Positions 1-10,910 of a stretch of 64,000 nucleotides of DNA are shown here, piece after piece (position 1 is the first letter of the stretch; each line of letters starts with the position of its first letter). The position numbers and the translations under genes are program-made. The stretch comes from Vombatus ursinus (taxonomy: Eukaryota; Chordata; Mammalia; Diprotodontia; Vombatidae): NCBI RefSeq assembly GCF_900497805.2, contig NW_020954590.1, positions 95,678,599 through 95,742,598 of the forward strand, read 5' to 3'. The notes beneath the pieces are model-generated. The model was not told where the DNA came from. It worked only from the letters and a program-made list of their open reading frames with translations, and did not search any database.

Positions 1-19
1 ATCTTAGTTAAAGTTAATG

Positions 20-190
20 GGTGTGTGCTGTTCCCACAGATTGTTTTAATTTACATTTCTCTGACTATTCGTGGGTTTGAACATTTTTTCAGCAGGTTGT
101 TGATAGTTTATACAGTATTTCTTCTTTTGGAGATTTCTTCTTTTGAGCACTTGTCTGTTGGGAAGGAGCCTTTAATCTTATAGATTTATG
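20..190 (-). mobile_element. L1-like LINE fragment, antisense
   Basis: The stretch gttttaatttacatttctct followed by aacattttttcag closely resembles the antisense L1 ORF2 segment at about 30,560-30,620 in this window. That segment encodes the end of L1 ORF2. This copy is short and diverged, and both ends are unclear. Confidence 0.5.
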
Positions 191-215
191 TGTGTGTGGC
201 CTTTTAAAAATTCTG

Positions 216-300
216 CCTGTGAGAGAGAGGGACAGGGAGAGGCAAATAAGTAGAGGGAAAGGGGAAGGGGAAGGAGAAGGGAGAGGGAAAGAGGAAAGGT
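216..300. repeat. GA-rich low-complexity tract
   Basis: Almost pure purine (gagaga, ggaaagg, ggagaagg units). The short open frame across it is an artefact of the composition. The next 480 bases (300-780) hold nothing I recognise. Confidence 0.7.
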
Positions 301-780
301 GCTGCCACTGTCCAGTGCAGTTGACAGGTTTGTTTATGCTGAGGCCAATGAAGGTGGGGGAGGCGGGAGGGAGCAGAGGGAAACCTTCGAAGTTATAATC
401 TGAAATTGGAGGTCACTTGCTGAAACGAGCAACAGGTAAACTGAGAACTAGAAAAGGGTCCACTGAACAAAGAAGATGTTTGCCTTGGATGAAGGAATTC
501 AGTGCCTTGGGTGGATCACCAGTCAAGTCCTAACTAAATCCTGCATTCTTACAGAATGGCCAATTTCATGACCAGTCATTACATTTGTGGGTTTTCTCCA
601 AGTATAGATGAGGGTAACTTGATCTCCTACTCAGGGTAAGGACTGATTGTTGGCAAAGATTAGCTAAGAATTTCTCATTTTAGGCACATCCCTGAACAGC
701 TGGCCACAGGAAGTGGCCTCTTCACCTGAACCTGTAATCTGAGGCTTTTGCTATTATCAGAATCAGAAAACCTTAAGACC

Positions 781-990
781 ACAGATCTGGACCTGGAAGG
801 AGATCTGAGAGGCCACCTTGGCTGACCTATTCATATTGCAAATGAGGAAACTGAGGCCCAGAAAGATGAGAAGATTAGTCCAAGGTCACCCAGGTAGTGA
901 GTGTCAGGTAGTGAGAAGCAGGTTTGGGGCCCTGGTCCTCTTACTCCAGTACCAGCACTTATTGGGGTACACCTCACTTCTTCCTGGGAG
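781..990 (-). mobile_element. Mar1-type CORE-SINE, antisense
   Basis: Reverse complement of the marsupial Mar1/MIR body: the aaatgaggaaactgaggccc block, then a ccaaggtcaccc block, then the end of the tRNA-like head. The open frame over it (MADLFILQMRKLRP) is SINE sequence, not a gene. Confidence 0.75.
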
Positions 991-1075
991 GAGTCTTATA
1001 GAGAGGTCATCTACTAGGATTCCTTCATTTTACAGATGGAAAAACTGAGGCACAGAGGATTTAGCTGTGTTGAAT

Positions 1076-1280
1076 TGGACACAGCACCAGATTTAGTGTC
1101 AGCTCTGGGTTCACCTCTGCCACCTTTATTAGTTATGTGGTTCTGGACGAGCTACTTCCTTCTCTGAACCTCAATTTCCTCGTTTATAAAATGGGAGATA
1201 ACTGACCTATATAACAGGGTTGTTATGGGGACAATGCCTTGTAAATCTTAAAGCACTATGTGAATGGAAGCTATCATTAC
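1076..1280 (+). mobile_element. MIR/Ther-type CORE-SINE
   Basis: Shows the CORE order: a head ending in tgtggttctgg, then ctcaatttcctcgtttataaaatggg, then a tail running gttgttatgg...cttaaagcactatgtgaatg. Diverged but collinear with the other MIR copies here. Confidence 0.7.
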
Positions 1281-1289
1281 TAAATTTTA

Positions 1290-2165
1290 TCTCATGATAT
1301 ACAGTCTACCATTCTATCCTGCCAAGATCTTTTGGGACCTTTTGATTCTGTCTTCCATTTATCCCTTAAGCTTTTTGTTGTCTGCAGACTTTATAAACAT
1401 GCCATCCTTACACTTTCATCCAAGTCACTGATAAAAATGTTGAACAGTGCAGAACCAATAGAAGTTCCATGAGGCACTCCATGAGAGGCCTTCTTCCAGG
1501 TTGACATCAATCTATTGATCACTATTTATAGGATCACAAAATCCCAGATTTAGAACTACCGGGAACCTTATAAAGCCAATCCTTTCATTTTACAAATGAG
1601 GGAACAGAGGCCCAGAGAGGTTAAGTGAGTTGCCAGAGTCACACATTGCTAGAAAATGGTAGGCCCAGGATTTGAATCCAAGTTCTCTGACTCTATATTC
1701 ATTGGGTAAGGTCATGTAGCTAAGCCTAAATCCACCTGTATATTATTATCTACATCATATCTCTTCATCTTGTTCATACAGTATGAGATACTACTGAATA
1801 TCAAAGTGCCATCCCGAAATCTAAGGACACTATCCATCCAGCAGACCCCCAATCTGTAAATCTAGTCACCCTGTCAAAAAAGGAAATCTCTGGCATAAAA
1901 TCTTCTTGATAAAGCTATGCTAGCTGTTAGTGATCACTGCTTCTCTTTTAACGCTCACAAATCATTCCTTAAATAACATGATCTAGAATTTTGCCAGCAA
2001 CTTTGGTAAAAGTCATTGACCAATATTCTTTAAAATACTTTTTTAAAAATTGGGACATTTTGCTCTTTCCTAATCCTATAGGTCCTCTTCTGTTTTCCAC
2101 GATTTTTAAAGACCTCCAGTAGTAGTTCAGCAATTATGTCCATCAGTTTTCAGAAGTTATTTCAT
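1290..2165 (-). mobile_element. L3/CR1-type LINE, antisense RT fragment
   Basis: Read on the minus strand, this encodes pieces of a CR1/L3 reverse transcriptase. The segment near 1,870-1,960 gives a decayed AVI..NSQHSFIK, matching the family's NAVISKSQHGFIK motif before the conserved F.D region. The + strand text (tcatccaagtcactgataaaaatgtt, then the gaggcactccat block) recurs at 45.1-45.9 kb and 62.0-62.2 kb. A Mar1 copy interrupts it. Many stops; a dead copy. Confidence 0.75.
1528..1700 (-). mobile_element. Mar1-type CORE-SINE, antisense, inside L3/CR1
   Basis: Runs from ggatcacaaaatcccagatttag through cattttacaaatgaggga and cccagagaggttaagtgag to the head remnant ggatttgaatccaag. The LINE reads on both sides, so the SINE inserted into it. 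Confidence 0.75.
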
Positions 2166-2298
2166 CTAATCCACATCTGAGCAGAAAAACCCTCTGCTTG
2201 AGGGCCACCAATGATTGAAAATACACTACAATTCCCATATGTTCCCAAATGATATAATATATATAGGAAGCTTTGAAAACCTTAAAATGCTACAAAAT

Positions 2299-2330
2299 GT
2301 TTATTATTATTATTATTATTATTATTATCA
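2299..2330. repeat. (TTA)n microsatellite
   Basis: About nine uninterrupted tta units followed by imperfect ones. It produces a run of tyrosines in one open frame, which is not coding. Confidence 0.9.
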
Positions 2331-2377
2331 TTTTATTATAACTACTATTGCTATTATACCCCAAAGGACTTCATTAC

Positions 2378-2515
2378 AGAGAATCACAGAACTATAGAAT
2401 GCCAGAGCAAGAAAGAACCTTTTCTTCAATATCAGGAAACTAAGACCCAGAGAGGTTAAGTGATTGACTCAAGGCCACACAGCTGATTAATAGAAAAGCC
2501 ACCATGAAAACCCAA
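2378..2515 (-). mobile_element. Mar1-type CORE-SINE fragment, antisense
   Basis: The order agaatcacagaactatagaa, aggaaactaagacccagaga, ggttaagtgattgactcaag is the antisense Mar1 body. The head is missing or too decayed to place. Confidence 0.65.
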
Positions 2516-2689
2516 GTAAAACTTTGGCCTACTGGGCCATTGCTCTTCCTTCCTCAATAGCAACACTGCCTTCCAGGACTGCTGGGCTTTGACCTGCTAC
2601 AAGAAAAGTAGGGCCCTCACTAAATAAGTAGAGGAAACAGATGAGGAACGGACCCAAAAAAGAATTATTATTTTATACCCTTTTGGGGA

Positions 2690-2895
2690 GAGATAACTCA
2701 GCTTGCATAAAACCTTCCCTAATCCCAGCTGGAAATGATCTCTCCCAACTCTCATAGCATTTATGGTCTCTACCAATCATTTGCAATTTATCACTAAGTT
2801 CTTGAGTTATTAATTACTTATTTATGCCTTTTACCTCTTTCAAGACTAGGAATTCTTCGAGAGTAAGGAAATGTTTTATTCATCTTTGTGCTGAC
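2690..2895 (+). mobile_element. L2 3' region fragment
   Basis: Contains the L2-type phrases aaaccttccctaatcccag, ctcttt caagactaggaattc (a decayed 'aagctccttgagggcaggg') and ttttattcatctttgtg. It joins directly to the next LINE, so its end is uncertain. Confidence 0.5.
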
Positions 2896-3500
2896 CCCAT
2901 TGTCATATGCCTGTGAAATCTGGACAACTTACCAGCACTATGCCAGAAATTGAATCTCTTCCATTTCAATTGTTTTAGGAAGATTCTGAAGATCACCTGG
3001 CAAGATAAGGTGCTGGACACTGAGGTCCTTTCTCAAGCTGAACTGCCAACAATTCAAACTCTGCATCAGAGAGTGCTACTGGGATGGGATGGCCACATTG
3101 TTTGAATGTCAAACATTTGTTTGTCTGAAAGATTATTTTATGGAGAACTCATAGAACTCACAGAGGTCAAAAGGAGCAATACAAGGACACTCTCAGGATC
3201 TCCCTGAAGAACTATGGATCAGTTGTGAGACAAGGGAGACATCGGCGCTGCCTGCATCAAAGAAGGCACTGTGCTCTATATGCAAAGCAGAGTTGCAGTA
3301 GCCCAAAAGAAACATGAGCTGTACAAATTTAGAGACACCTCCATTCCAGATGTTCATATGGACTATTTGTGCCCAACCTGTGGTAGAGCCTTCTGAGCTC
3401 AAATTGGTCTAATTAGCCACAGTTAGACACTCTGTACATTGACTCCAACATAGTGATACCATTTTGGTCATCTTCAGCACAAAGGACAACCACCATTAGG
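2896..3500 (+). mobile_element. 3' end of an endonuclease-RT LINE (RTE-like, clade unsettled)
   Basis: Frames carry the C-terminal signature of a LINE polyprotein: KLNLFHFNCFRKILKITWQDK, EVLSQAELPTIQTL, a WDGHI box, RLFYGEL, and a C2H2-like finger beginning CPTCGRAF then IGLISH near 3,370-3,410. The longer copy at 42.1-44.2 kb encodes the matching KLNLFHLNCLRNIL. This copy is 5'-truncated and broken by frameshifts. The 3' UTR ends near 3,500, where a SINE has landed. Confidence 0.7.
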
Positions 3501-3519
3501 TTTAATAATAATACCTCAG

Positions 3520-3668
3520 GGGGCAGCTAGGTGGCGCAGTGGATAGAACACCAGCCCCAAAGTCAGGAGGACCTGAGTTCAAAGGCGGCCTCAGACATGT
3601 AACACTTACTAGCTGTGTGAACCTGGGTAAGTCACTTAACCCCATTGCCTAGCCAAAAAAAAAAAAAA
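3520..3668 (+). mobile_element. tRNA-headed SINE, short poly-A form (WSINE-like)
   Basis: Opens gggggcagctaggtggcgca, contains the B-box-like gagttcaaa, and ends gtcacttaaccccattgcct plus A-tail. Flanked by a perfect 17-bp target-site duplication, taataataatacctcag, at 3,503-3,519 and 3,683-3,699. Young for this window. Confidence 0.92.
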
Positions 3669-3730
3669 TATAATAATAATAATAATAATAATACCTCAGC
3701 ACCATATATTGTGTTTTTCTTTCTTTCTTT

Positions 3731-3885
3731 CTTTTTTTTTGGTGAGGCAATTGGCATTAAGTGACTCGCTCAGGGTCGCACAGCTAGTAATATATGTGTC
3801 AAGTGTTTGAGGTTAGATTTGAACTCAGGTCCACCTGACTCCAAGGCTGGAGCTCTATCTACTGCGCCACCTAGCTGCCTCTAAT
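3731..3885 (-). mobile_element. tRNA-headed SINE, short poly-A form, antisense
   Basis: Begins with T-run and gaggcaattgg, passes cacagctagta and aactcaggtccacctgactcc, and ends gcgccacctagctgcc, the reverse complement of the SINE at 3.52 kb. Ctttct-rich flanks on both sides may be the target duplication but are too simple to prove it. Confidence 0.88.
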
Positions 3886-4192
3886 TTTCTTTTCTTTAAA
3901 AAAAAAAGTACAGAACTTAACAAGTGCCAAATAAAATGAACATTTCCCATTATAAAGGGGGACAGAGACAGAACATTGTATATGAAACCTTGAATTTCTC
4001 TCTTGCCTTTATGTAAGCATAAAGTAACTTCAACATGAAAATTTCAAAAGTTGTCTTTCATGTCTGTATTTCAGGATTTCTTTTTGTTCTCTTCTGATGC
4101 ACTGTGTTTTATACATAGCAAGTGTTTAGTAAATGTTGCAATGTTGCGTCAGTGTTTTTTTTTGAAGAACAACAATGAAATTTTTTTTAAAA

Positions 4193-4545
4193 AAACAGGA
4201 AAAAAGCTTTGTTTTATACTCACTGAAAGGCTGGCCTTATGAAGAGGAACAATGGGTGTGGCACTGGATTTGGGGGTCAGGAACTCCTGGGTTCAAGTCC
4301 TATTTCATACAGTAGCTGTTTGACCCTAGACAGACTCCCTTATCTTTAAAATGAAAGGACTAGACTCAGGGGCTTCTTGGGTCCCTGTCAGTTCTAAACC
4401 TATGGTCCCATAAGCTTTTCTAATGTAATATAATGGGTACCCAGAAGACCCCCCTTAAAAAGCATACAATCTAACTTGGGGAATAAGGCACATAGATGTG
4501 AAAACATGAACAATACATGTTTCTACCATGTGTTACAAGATTATA
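4193..4545 (+). repeat. Direct duplication, copy A (carries a Mar1 SINE)
   Basis: Starts acaggaaaaaagctttgt, carries a Mar1 SINE at about 4,245-4,415, and ends catgtttctaccatgtgtta. The same order recurs at 5,711-6,027, including about 50 bp before and 130 bp after the SINE. This is therefore a copied segment, not two independent SINEs. Confidence 0.85.
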
Positions 4546-4687
4546 GAGTAGGGTAGGATAGGGTAGTATAAGCTAGGCTTCATATCTTAATATAATGACA
4601 AGTTGGCAGTTGCCCTAGAGTCCCTAGTTTTGAGTTTCCAAAGCTCCATTTTGCCTTACAATTTGTACTATAAATTTTAATTAAGAA

Positions 4688-4810
4688 AGGAGGAATTCAG
4701 AGAAGCATAGGAAGATTTGTATAAACTGATGCAGAGTGAAATTAATAGGCCAGAAAAAATATGCAATAATGTCAACGAAAAGAATTTCAACAGGTGAAAT
4801 TGGATGTGGG
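4688..4810 (+). mobile_element. L1 3' fragment
   Basis: ggaagatttgtataaactgatgcagagtgaaatta matches the L1 segment at about 26,465-26,500 (gaagacctacacgaactgatacagagtgaagt). Old and short. From 4,810 to 5,280 I see nothing I can name. Confidence 0.6.
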
Positions 4811-5284
4811 ACGGGTCTGAATTCATCCTGGGCACAAGGAATATTGTGAGGGTGGGCTAACCATCATTATTTCTTGAGTCATTTGCAGGGATATTCTAAT
4901 CAAATATTAGCTGAAGAAAGAACAAGACAATCTTAAACAGCTCATCTGTCTATCCAGTTGGTTTTGAGCTGAGTTTGAGGGCCTCTTCAAAGCTTTTAAA
5001 ATCTATTTATTCACCTAATCTATTTCTAATCACTCAAGAATTGGTCTCTAGTGTCTACATTTCAGGACTCTTAAGCCAAATCTTGAAAGATTTAAGTGGG
5101 AAATTATACATTATTTCCCTTTGGAGACTTGGGGAACCTATCCTACCATGACGATAATGGAGCTAACAGGTAGTATAAAGCAGCTTCCTAGTAAGCATCA
5201 CTGCTTTGAACAGGATTCACTTGAACTCTAGAAAAAAGTTTTGTAATAGCCAGTGACTAAGGCAAAGCAAGAGTACACTGACTG

Positions 5285-5705
5285 AGGAATGCTTGGACAA
5301 ATTGTGGTACATACCAAGTAATGGAAGAATATTGTGCAATAAAAACATGATAACTATGAAGTCAGAGAAATTTGGGGAGACTTGTATAAATTAATAGAGT
5401 TAAGAAAGTAGAACCAAGAGAACAATTTACACAATGACCACAATAAAGTAAAGGAAAACAATGTGGAAAAAATTCAGAACTCTGACGTTGTTCCAGTGAC
5501 CAGTTGTGACTTTAGAGGGCTAACAATGAAATCTGTGCTTCTTGCCTTTCAACAGAGAAGTAGTGGGCCATAGATGTAGAATGAGTCCTCTTTTGTCAGA
5601 CATAGCCAGTGTATAGTTTTATTTTGCTTCAATGTAATTCTTTATTACAATGGAGGTCACTATTGTAAAGGTTGGGAAGAGGTAGTTAGGAAATGTCAGT
5701 GATTT
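5285..5705 (+). mobile_element. L1 3' end, older subfamily
   Basis: ggacaaattgtggtacat, aatggaagaatattgtgc and agtagaaccaagagaac align with the end of L1 ORF2 and 3' UTR at 26.37-26.52 kb. The 3' part differs from that copy, which suggests another subfamily. Confidence 0.65.
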
Positions 5706-5710
5706 TTTTA

Positions 5711-6027
5711 AACAGGAAAAAAGCTTTGTCTTATACCCACTGAAAGGCTGACCTTATGTGTAGGAGCAATGGGTGTGGCCCTGGATTTGGAGTCAGAAAT
5801 TACTGGGTCCTACTTCATATACTAGCTGTTTGACCCTGAAGAGACTTTCAGTGCCTTCTAGGGGCCCTGTCAGCTCTAAATCTATGGTCCTATGAGCTTT
5901 CCTGGTATGATCTGGAGGGCACCCAGAAAACCTCCCTTTAAGGAGCTTATAATTTAGGTTGGGAAATAAGGCATATAGATGTGAAAACATGAATAATACA
6001 TATTTCTACCATGTGTTAAAAGACTAT
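5711..6027 (+). repeat. Direct duplication, copy B (carries a Mar1 SINE)
   Basis: Second copy of 4,193-4,545, offset by about 1,518 bp, in the same orientation. The two match at most positions by eye. Differences are scattered, and copy B has small deletions inside the SINE. Confidence 0.85.
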
Positions 6028-6224
6028 AAAGAGCTTTCCTCATAAAAAGATAGAGGCCATATCTTATTCATTTAGCACAACACCTTGGCTACAGTAAAAA
6101 AAAATCAATATATATTTGTTTGCATTTTAAATTGAATTGCCATAAAATATCTCCCCTATCTGCCTTCTACTAATATGCCCCAATTTAGGTTTTGGCCATA
6201 GACTGTCATCTGAGGACAAGCTGA

Positions 6225-6420
6225 GCAGAACACAGCAGTGGAAAGAACCTTGGACTTGTTGTTAGAAGACCTGGCCTCCAGTCCTGGCTTCGTTATTCAT
6301 TAGCTATGTGTCCTTCTCACTTGGGACCTATTTCCTCATTGATTAAAAAACATGGGGGACCCTGTGATTCTGAGTTTCTTTTAGTTCTGACATTCAGTCA
6401 ACTTGAGTCTTTAATTCTGG
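6225..6420 (+). mobile_element. Mar1-type CORE-SINE
   Basis: acagcagtggaaagaacctt, then a gttagaagacctggcctccag head, tagctatgtgtcc, atttcctcattgattaaaa and a decayed ccctgtgattctgag tail. Confidence 0.65.
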
Positions 6421-7345
6421 AGAGGCTCATTGCCAGAAAGTGGGTCTCAAGGTGATGAGTTATTTTGGCCATGGCATCTCATGAAGACCCACTATGTAAT
6501 CTTGGAGGGACAGTCACATGGATGGCAATCACAGATCTTCAGAGAAAGGAAAAACACTTCATTCCTAGAATTTAAGACTCTGTATCCTGTTTAAAATTAC
6601 AAGACCCTTGGGAAGGGGGAGCCTATCAAAGCCATTTACAGTCATTTACACATTAGTGTGAATTAATTTATCAGGTCTTTTCCAAAATTGACAGCAAGGT
6701 GTGGACAGAGTCCTGGGGAAAAGTGGCACAAAACAACTGAATTTTGATAAGGGAAAAAGGGAGATCCAGAGCATGCATATTTGCTCCAGAAAGATAATGA
6801 CTTAAGATGAAGTAATGTTCCTCCAAGCTAGGGGAATAGGGGTCGAGGAGAGATACAAGAGGGGGTAGGGCAGAGACACAGTTAACACCATAACAGGATC
6901 TGGCCACCTGAGCATCAGGTTCAAAGATGTGTGTGGCCAGAATGACAAGAAGACTGGAGAAGATTGCCTGACAAAACCAAAGATAATTAACCTGGATAAG
7001 AGGAGATTTTAGGAGGCCAGGACCTCTGTCCTCACACATTTGAAGCTGTTGTCCTATAGAAGAGAGATTTGCTTTGTTCAGTTTTGCCCCGGAGGGCAGA
7101 ATGAGGAAAACAGGTTTAAATTGCAAAGACAGAAGATTTCATCCATATTCTCTAAAAGAGAAATGGGCTATCCCATGACTTGAGGTCTCCAAGCAGACAA
7201 GAATGAGAGCTTGTCAAGGATTCACAATGGGATTCATGATCTGAGCAGGAGATTGAAGTCCCTTTAATTTCTCAGGTTTTATAATTGCATACAAATGGGT
7301 CCAGAACTCATGTGCTGATAACACTTCATGCGTTGTTTCAAGACA
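6421..7345. other. Unassigned, no recognised repeat or gene
   Basis: No SINE, LINE or DNA-element signature I can name. A 151-codon antisense open frame (6,671-7,126) lies here. It has no recognisable motif, and I do not call it a gene. Confidence 0.5.
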
Positions 7346-7349
7346 ATAA

Positions 7350-7465
7350 TAATAGCTTTATTTAAAGATAATAATAATACATGTCTGTGTGTACATATGT
7401 ATGTATAAATATCACTTTAAGATTTGCAAAGCACTTTACATACATCATGTCACTTTACTAAAGAT
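7350..7465 (-). mobile_element. MIR/Ther tail fragment, antisense
   Basis: aataataatagctttattt, tatcactttaagatttgcaaagcactttaca and the catgtcactttac end are the antisense MIR tail also seen at 16.43, 31.55, 36.65 and 39.70 kb. Confidence 0.7.
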
Positions 7466-8890
7466 GAACACTCAGTGCGAATATAGGCATGTTATAGTTT
7501 GAAGTGATTCTGAAGGTTTTCATTGTGAAAACATTTGAGATCAAGGCCATGAGAGTGGAGGGAGGGAAATATATCTCAGATCTCTAGGAAGGAAGCAGAG
7601 ACTCTGTCCCCCAAGCCCAAGATATGATCTCCCTGGGGTGGTGGACAGCATCCTAAGAACCAACATATTCCAAAAGAACACGTGTTGGAGCCTGCCACCA
7701 TAACGTAATGTGTTACATTTTGCAATTTGTTATAAGTTAAGTTAGTTTTTCTGGTCCTGAGTCTAATTTAGTTCTTGGAAGGATTTCATTATAATGCTAC
7801 CTTAACAACAGACTACCACCTAGGGTTTCAGATTGGTTAGCCCGGGAGCTGAGTGAATGAGCTATTTGTTTCTTGGACATCTTGGTGCCAGGCACAGTGC
7901 ATGTACCCTTTTCTTCTCCCCTCTTTCCTCTCTACCCAGAACATGAAACCTTGTCAAATGCTTTACTAAAATTTAGGTACACAGAATTTGAAGTTTTACC
8001 AGGATCTCAGTGATAACTCAGGCTGGGGACCTGCAAGCTTTTAATGAGTCCATAGTGGTCTGATCCAGGGCAAAATTTGCTGACCCTGGCCTGAGGTCTG
8101 AAAGCTGCTGACCTGGGTCTGGACTCAGCCACAATCAGTTAGCTGGGAAGCTCTCTGCTGGTTCAGTGGAAGTATTATAGGCTCCCCTTTCGTCAGGGAT
8201 TCCTGCCCTGGGTTATTCCTCTACAGGCAGGCTAGATGCTAGAAATGAGACCTTGCTCTGTTCCTACAGTCTGAACCACACCACTGTATGGCCAAGGGCC
8301 TGAAATTATTGGGGGCAGATGCAGGTCCCCTCATCGGTCTGCCCTGGATCTATGACCTAGCACTTGGTAGTGGGCAACAAAGCTACCAGTTTGTACCTGA
8401 CCCCAACACTGTGTCCCTGGATGGGTCTGGAGTACCGCACTCGGGGTCTGGGACCCCTTCTTGTCCTGGTTCACAGCCTCTCCTTGGGTGCTGGTGTGCT
8501 CTGTGAACAGTGTAGCAGGCCCTGGCCGCGGTGTCTCAGATCTCTGTGTATGTCTGTCTCCCAGCCAACCTGTGCTGGAAAAATGACTCACTATGACTTT
8601 TCCTGGGATTTCCCCATCAGGCTTCAGTCTGGTGAGTTTTCTAGATCTGTTTGGAGAAGCTGGGTTTTTTGGGGGGAGGGGGGTGGGACAAGAACTCCTT
8701 GCTGCACTGCCTCTTGTTACTTGATCATGTTAGCTCCCCATCATTCAGTTTCTAATTGTTTCTGGCCATCCCATCAATTCTGATCACTACCATCCTATAA
8801 AAGTCCATCAAAGACCTGGCATACTAGGGCTGCAGAGTAGGGGCAATGGTACTCCAAGCCAGAGTAAGCCCTTCTAACACCCCAATTCAG
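7466..8890. other. Unassigned stretch with open frames on both strands
   Basis: Mostly without recognisable repeats. A 40-bp scrap near 7,945-7,985 (ccttgtcaaatgctttactaaaat) looks like antisense L3/CR1. Open frames of 139, 72 and 86 codons overlap on opposite strands at 8,288-8,783. They have no conserved-looking motif, so none is called as coding. Confidence 0.45.
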
Positions 8891-8899
8891 TGCTTCCAT

Positions 8900-9396
8900 G
8901 TGGCTTACAAGATGAATTCTCTTTCAATTTCTCCTTCCCAGAAGTTTCAATGCCAAATTTAAAATGTCACTAAACTGGTGAGTTCCAGGACTGAATTTGT
9001 TCATTAATTTCCACAATCTGACAGTTCCGTGGCAATATTCTCTAGGCAGTGGCCAAGGAAAGGAAATATGCAACTCAATGCAATCACATATCCATTTAAG
9101 CACTGAGTGTTTGAGGATCCTACTATCCAATCTTTGGACCACTTGAAATCTGCTCTTCCTAAATCTAGGTTGTATGTCAGATTATACTTACCTTTCCTCT
9201 CTTTTTCTAGTAAGAATTTTTAAATGGAATGACCAATTCCCCACAAGTTCTGTATTTCTACTCCAACAATCAATTCCTATTTGTTGTTGAGAATTGAATC
9301 TAAAACAGAAAGTTTCTTTGTTGATTCCTTAACTTCTTTCTGAAGGATGAAATTGTTATTAAGACAAGCCAATAAATTATTAGTGACCATGTTGGG
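8900..9396 (-). mobile_element. Possible LINE 3'-region fragment, antisense (L3/CR1-like)
   Basis: Phrases such as ggaccacttgaaatctgctc, aatcaattcctatttgttgttga and gaaggatgaaattgttatta fit an old high-copy LINE region as I recall it. The family is uncertain. It may continue after the SINE at 9.4 kb (tatctggatgattgaagtcc). Confidence 0.35.
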
Positions 9397-9400
9397 TAAT

Positions 9401-9657
9401 GGGGCAGATAGGTGGCATGTTGGATAGAGCACTGGGCTTGAAATCACTAAGACTCATCTTTATGAGTTCAAATCCAGCCTCAGACACTTACTACTTGTAT
9501 GACCTTGGGCAAGTTACTTAACCATGTTTACCTCTGTTCTTTATCTGTAAAATGAGCTGGAGAAGCAAATGGCAAACCATTCCAGTATCTTTGCCAAGAA
9601 AACCCCAAAATGGGGTCACAAAGAATCAGACATGTCTGAAACAACTGAATAACAATA
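9401..9657 (+). mobile_element. RTE-tailed tRNA SINE
   Basis: Same head as the short SINE (ggggcagataggtggcatg), then a CORE-like middle (ctttatctgtaaaatgagctgg), then ccattccagtatctttgccaag and the RTE/BovB-like tail gtcacaaagaatcagacatg...caactgaataacaa. The tail indicates use of RTE machinery (known for such SINEs; inferred here). Confidence 0.88.
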
Positions 9658-9867
9658 CTTAGGGTAAAGAGAGGCCTATAGCAGATATCTGGATGATTGA
9701 AGTCCTCTCCTCACCTCATTCATCATTATAATCATTGACACTCTGTCAGGCTTGTAATTTATTACTCAAACTCCTCATCTATTTCTTTTTTTCTGTTCAG
9801 ACGATCTATGATATATTCTGATGACAATATGCTACTGTTTCTGCATCTATTAATCTTTACCCAAAGC

Positions 9868-10085
9868 TCTCCTGAGTTCAGATCTGGTCTCAGACACTTA
9901 CTAGTGGTCTGAGTCTGGGTAAGTCACTTAACCTCTGCTTGCCTCAGTTTCTTCATTTGTAAAATGTGGATAAAAATAGCACCCACTTCTGGTTGTTGTG
10001 AGGAACAAACAAGATAATAATTGTAAAGCATTTAGCACAGTGTCTTGCACATAGTTAAGTATTATATAAAGATTAACTATTAGCC
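9868..10085 (+). mobile_element. MIR/Ther-type CORE-SINE
   Basis: ctgagttcagatctggtctc, gtaagtcacttaacctctgc, cctcagtttcttcatttgta and the tail ttgttgtgaggaacaaacaa...cattgattaac-type end. Complete core. Confidence 0.75.
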
Positions 10086-10094
10086 ATTCGTGAT

Positions 10095-10400
10095 TTCCGC
10101 CTATAAATTATTCATAACGTCCTCCTTTTTTCCACCTCTTAGGATCTCTAACTTCTTTCAAAGCTTAGGTCATGTGCCTACCTCCAGGGAAACCTTTCCT
10201 TATCACTCTAATTGCTAGTATACTCCCTACTCAAGTTATTGTGAACATGCTTATGTTTTCATATTGCTTTTTTTTTACCAGTAGAATGTAAGCTCCTTGA
10301 AGGTAAGAATGATTTTTCCTTTTTGTCTCCATATCCTCAGTGCCTAACACAGTGCTTTGCACATGGCAGATGTTTTATTAATGTTTGTTTAACTAGATTG
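10095..10400 (+). mobile_element. L2 3' end
   Basis: agaatgtaagctccttgaagg then cctaacacagtgctttgcacatgg and ttattaatgtttgtttaa is the L2 terminus. Upstream ctccagggaaacctttcctt is the end of ORF2. Confidence 0.85.
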
Positions 10401-10484
10401 GATTGCGAAACTAGAGCCCAGATCTCCTAACTCCAAGTCTAGAGACATGTTTTTCAGTGCTCCCCAGGGTCTGTATCTAATGGT

Positions 10485-10910
10485 TAGAGTCTAACCTACC
10501 CTTTTCTCATAGGACTCCCCATCATCTGTTCTAAGGTCCAGACAACTTGGACCACTCACCATCTGCGTGTCTCACATTGCTCTCTTAAATCCTCCCATCT
10601 TCATTCCTGCTGTCTTCCAAACCTGAAATGAACTCTCTTCCACCCAAATACCTCATCCCCACCCGTGGAAATCCCTCAAGGCCTATCTCAGATACCCTGC
10701 CTCCTGGAAATCTTCTCTGATCCCTCCCTTTTTCAAAGATCTAGCACTTTGGGTGGACTTTTGCACTGATTCCCCTCTTCCTTTTTCCATTCTTATTTGT
10801 GCACCAGTTTTATCCCCATATTTCATTTTCATCTTTATATCTATCCTGAAACCTAGCACAGTGCCTTGCACATAAATGGATGCTTAATAAATGTTTAATT
10901 GAATGAAATT
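10485..10910 (+). mobile_element. L2 ORF2 end and 3' terminus
   Basis: Longer L2 copy: ctcattgctctcttaaatcc-type ORF2 text, tctcagataccctgcctcc, then cctagcacagtgccttgcac and gcttaataaatgtttaattg. Confidence 0.82.

Noticed and set aside
8035-8110. hAT terminal repeat (cagggcaaaatttgctgaccctgg)
   Set aside because: Resembles a cagggtcagcaaa-type hAT end, but only one short stretch is seen with no partner or target duplication.
8288-8783. Overlapping frames of 72, 86 and 139 codons
   Set aside because: Two strands and two phases compete over the same DNA. No motif, no splice-site pattern.
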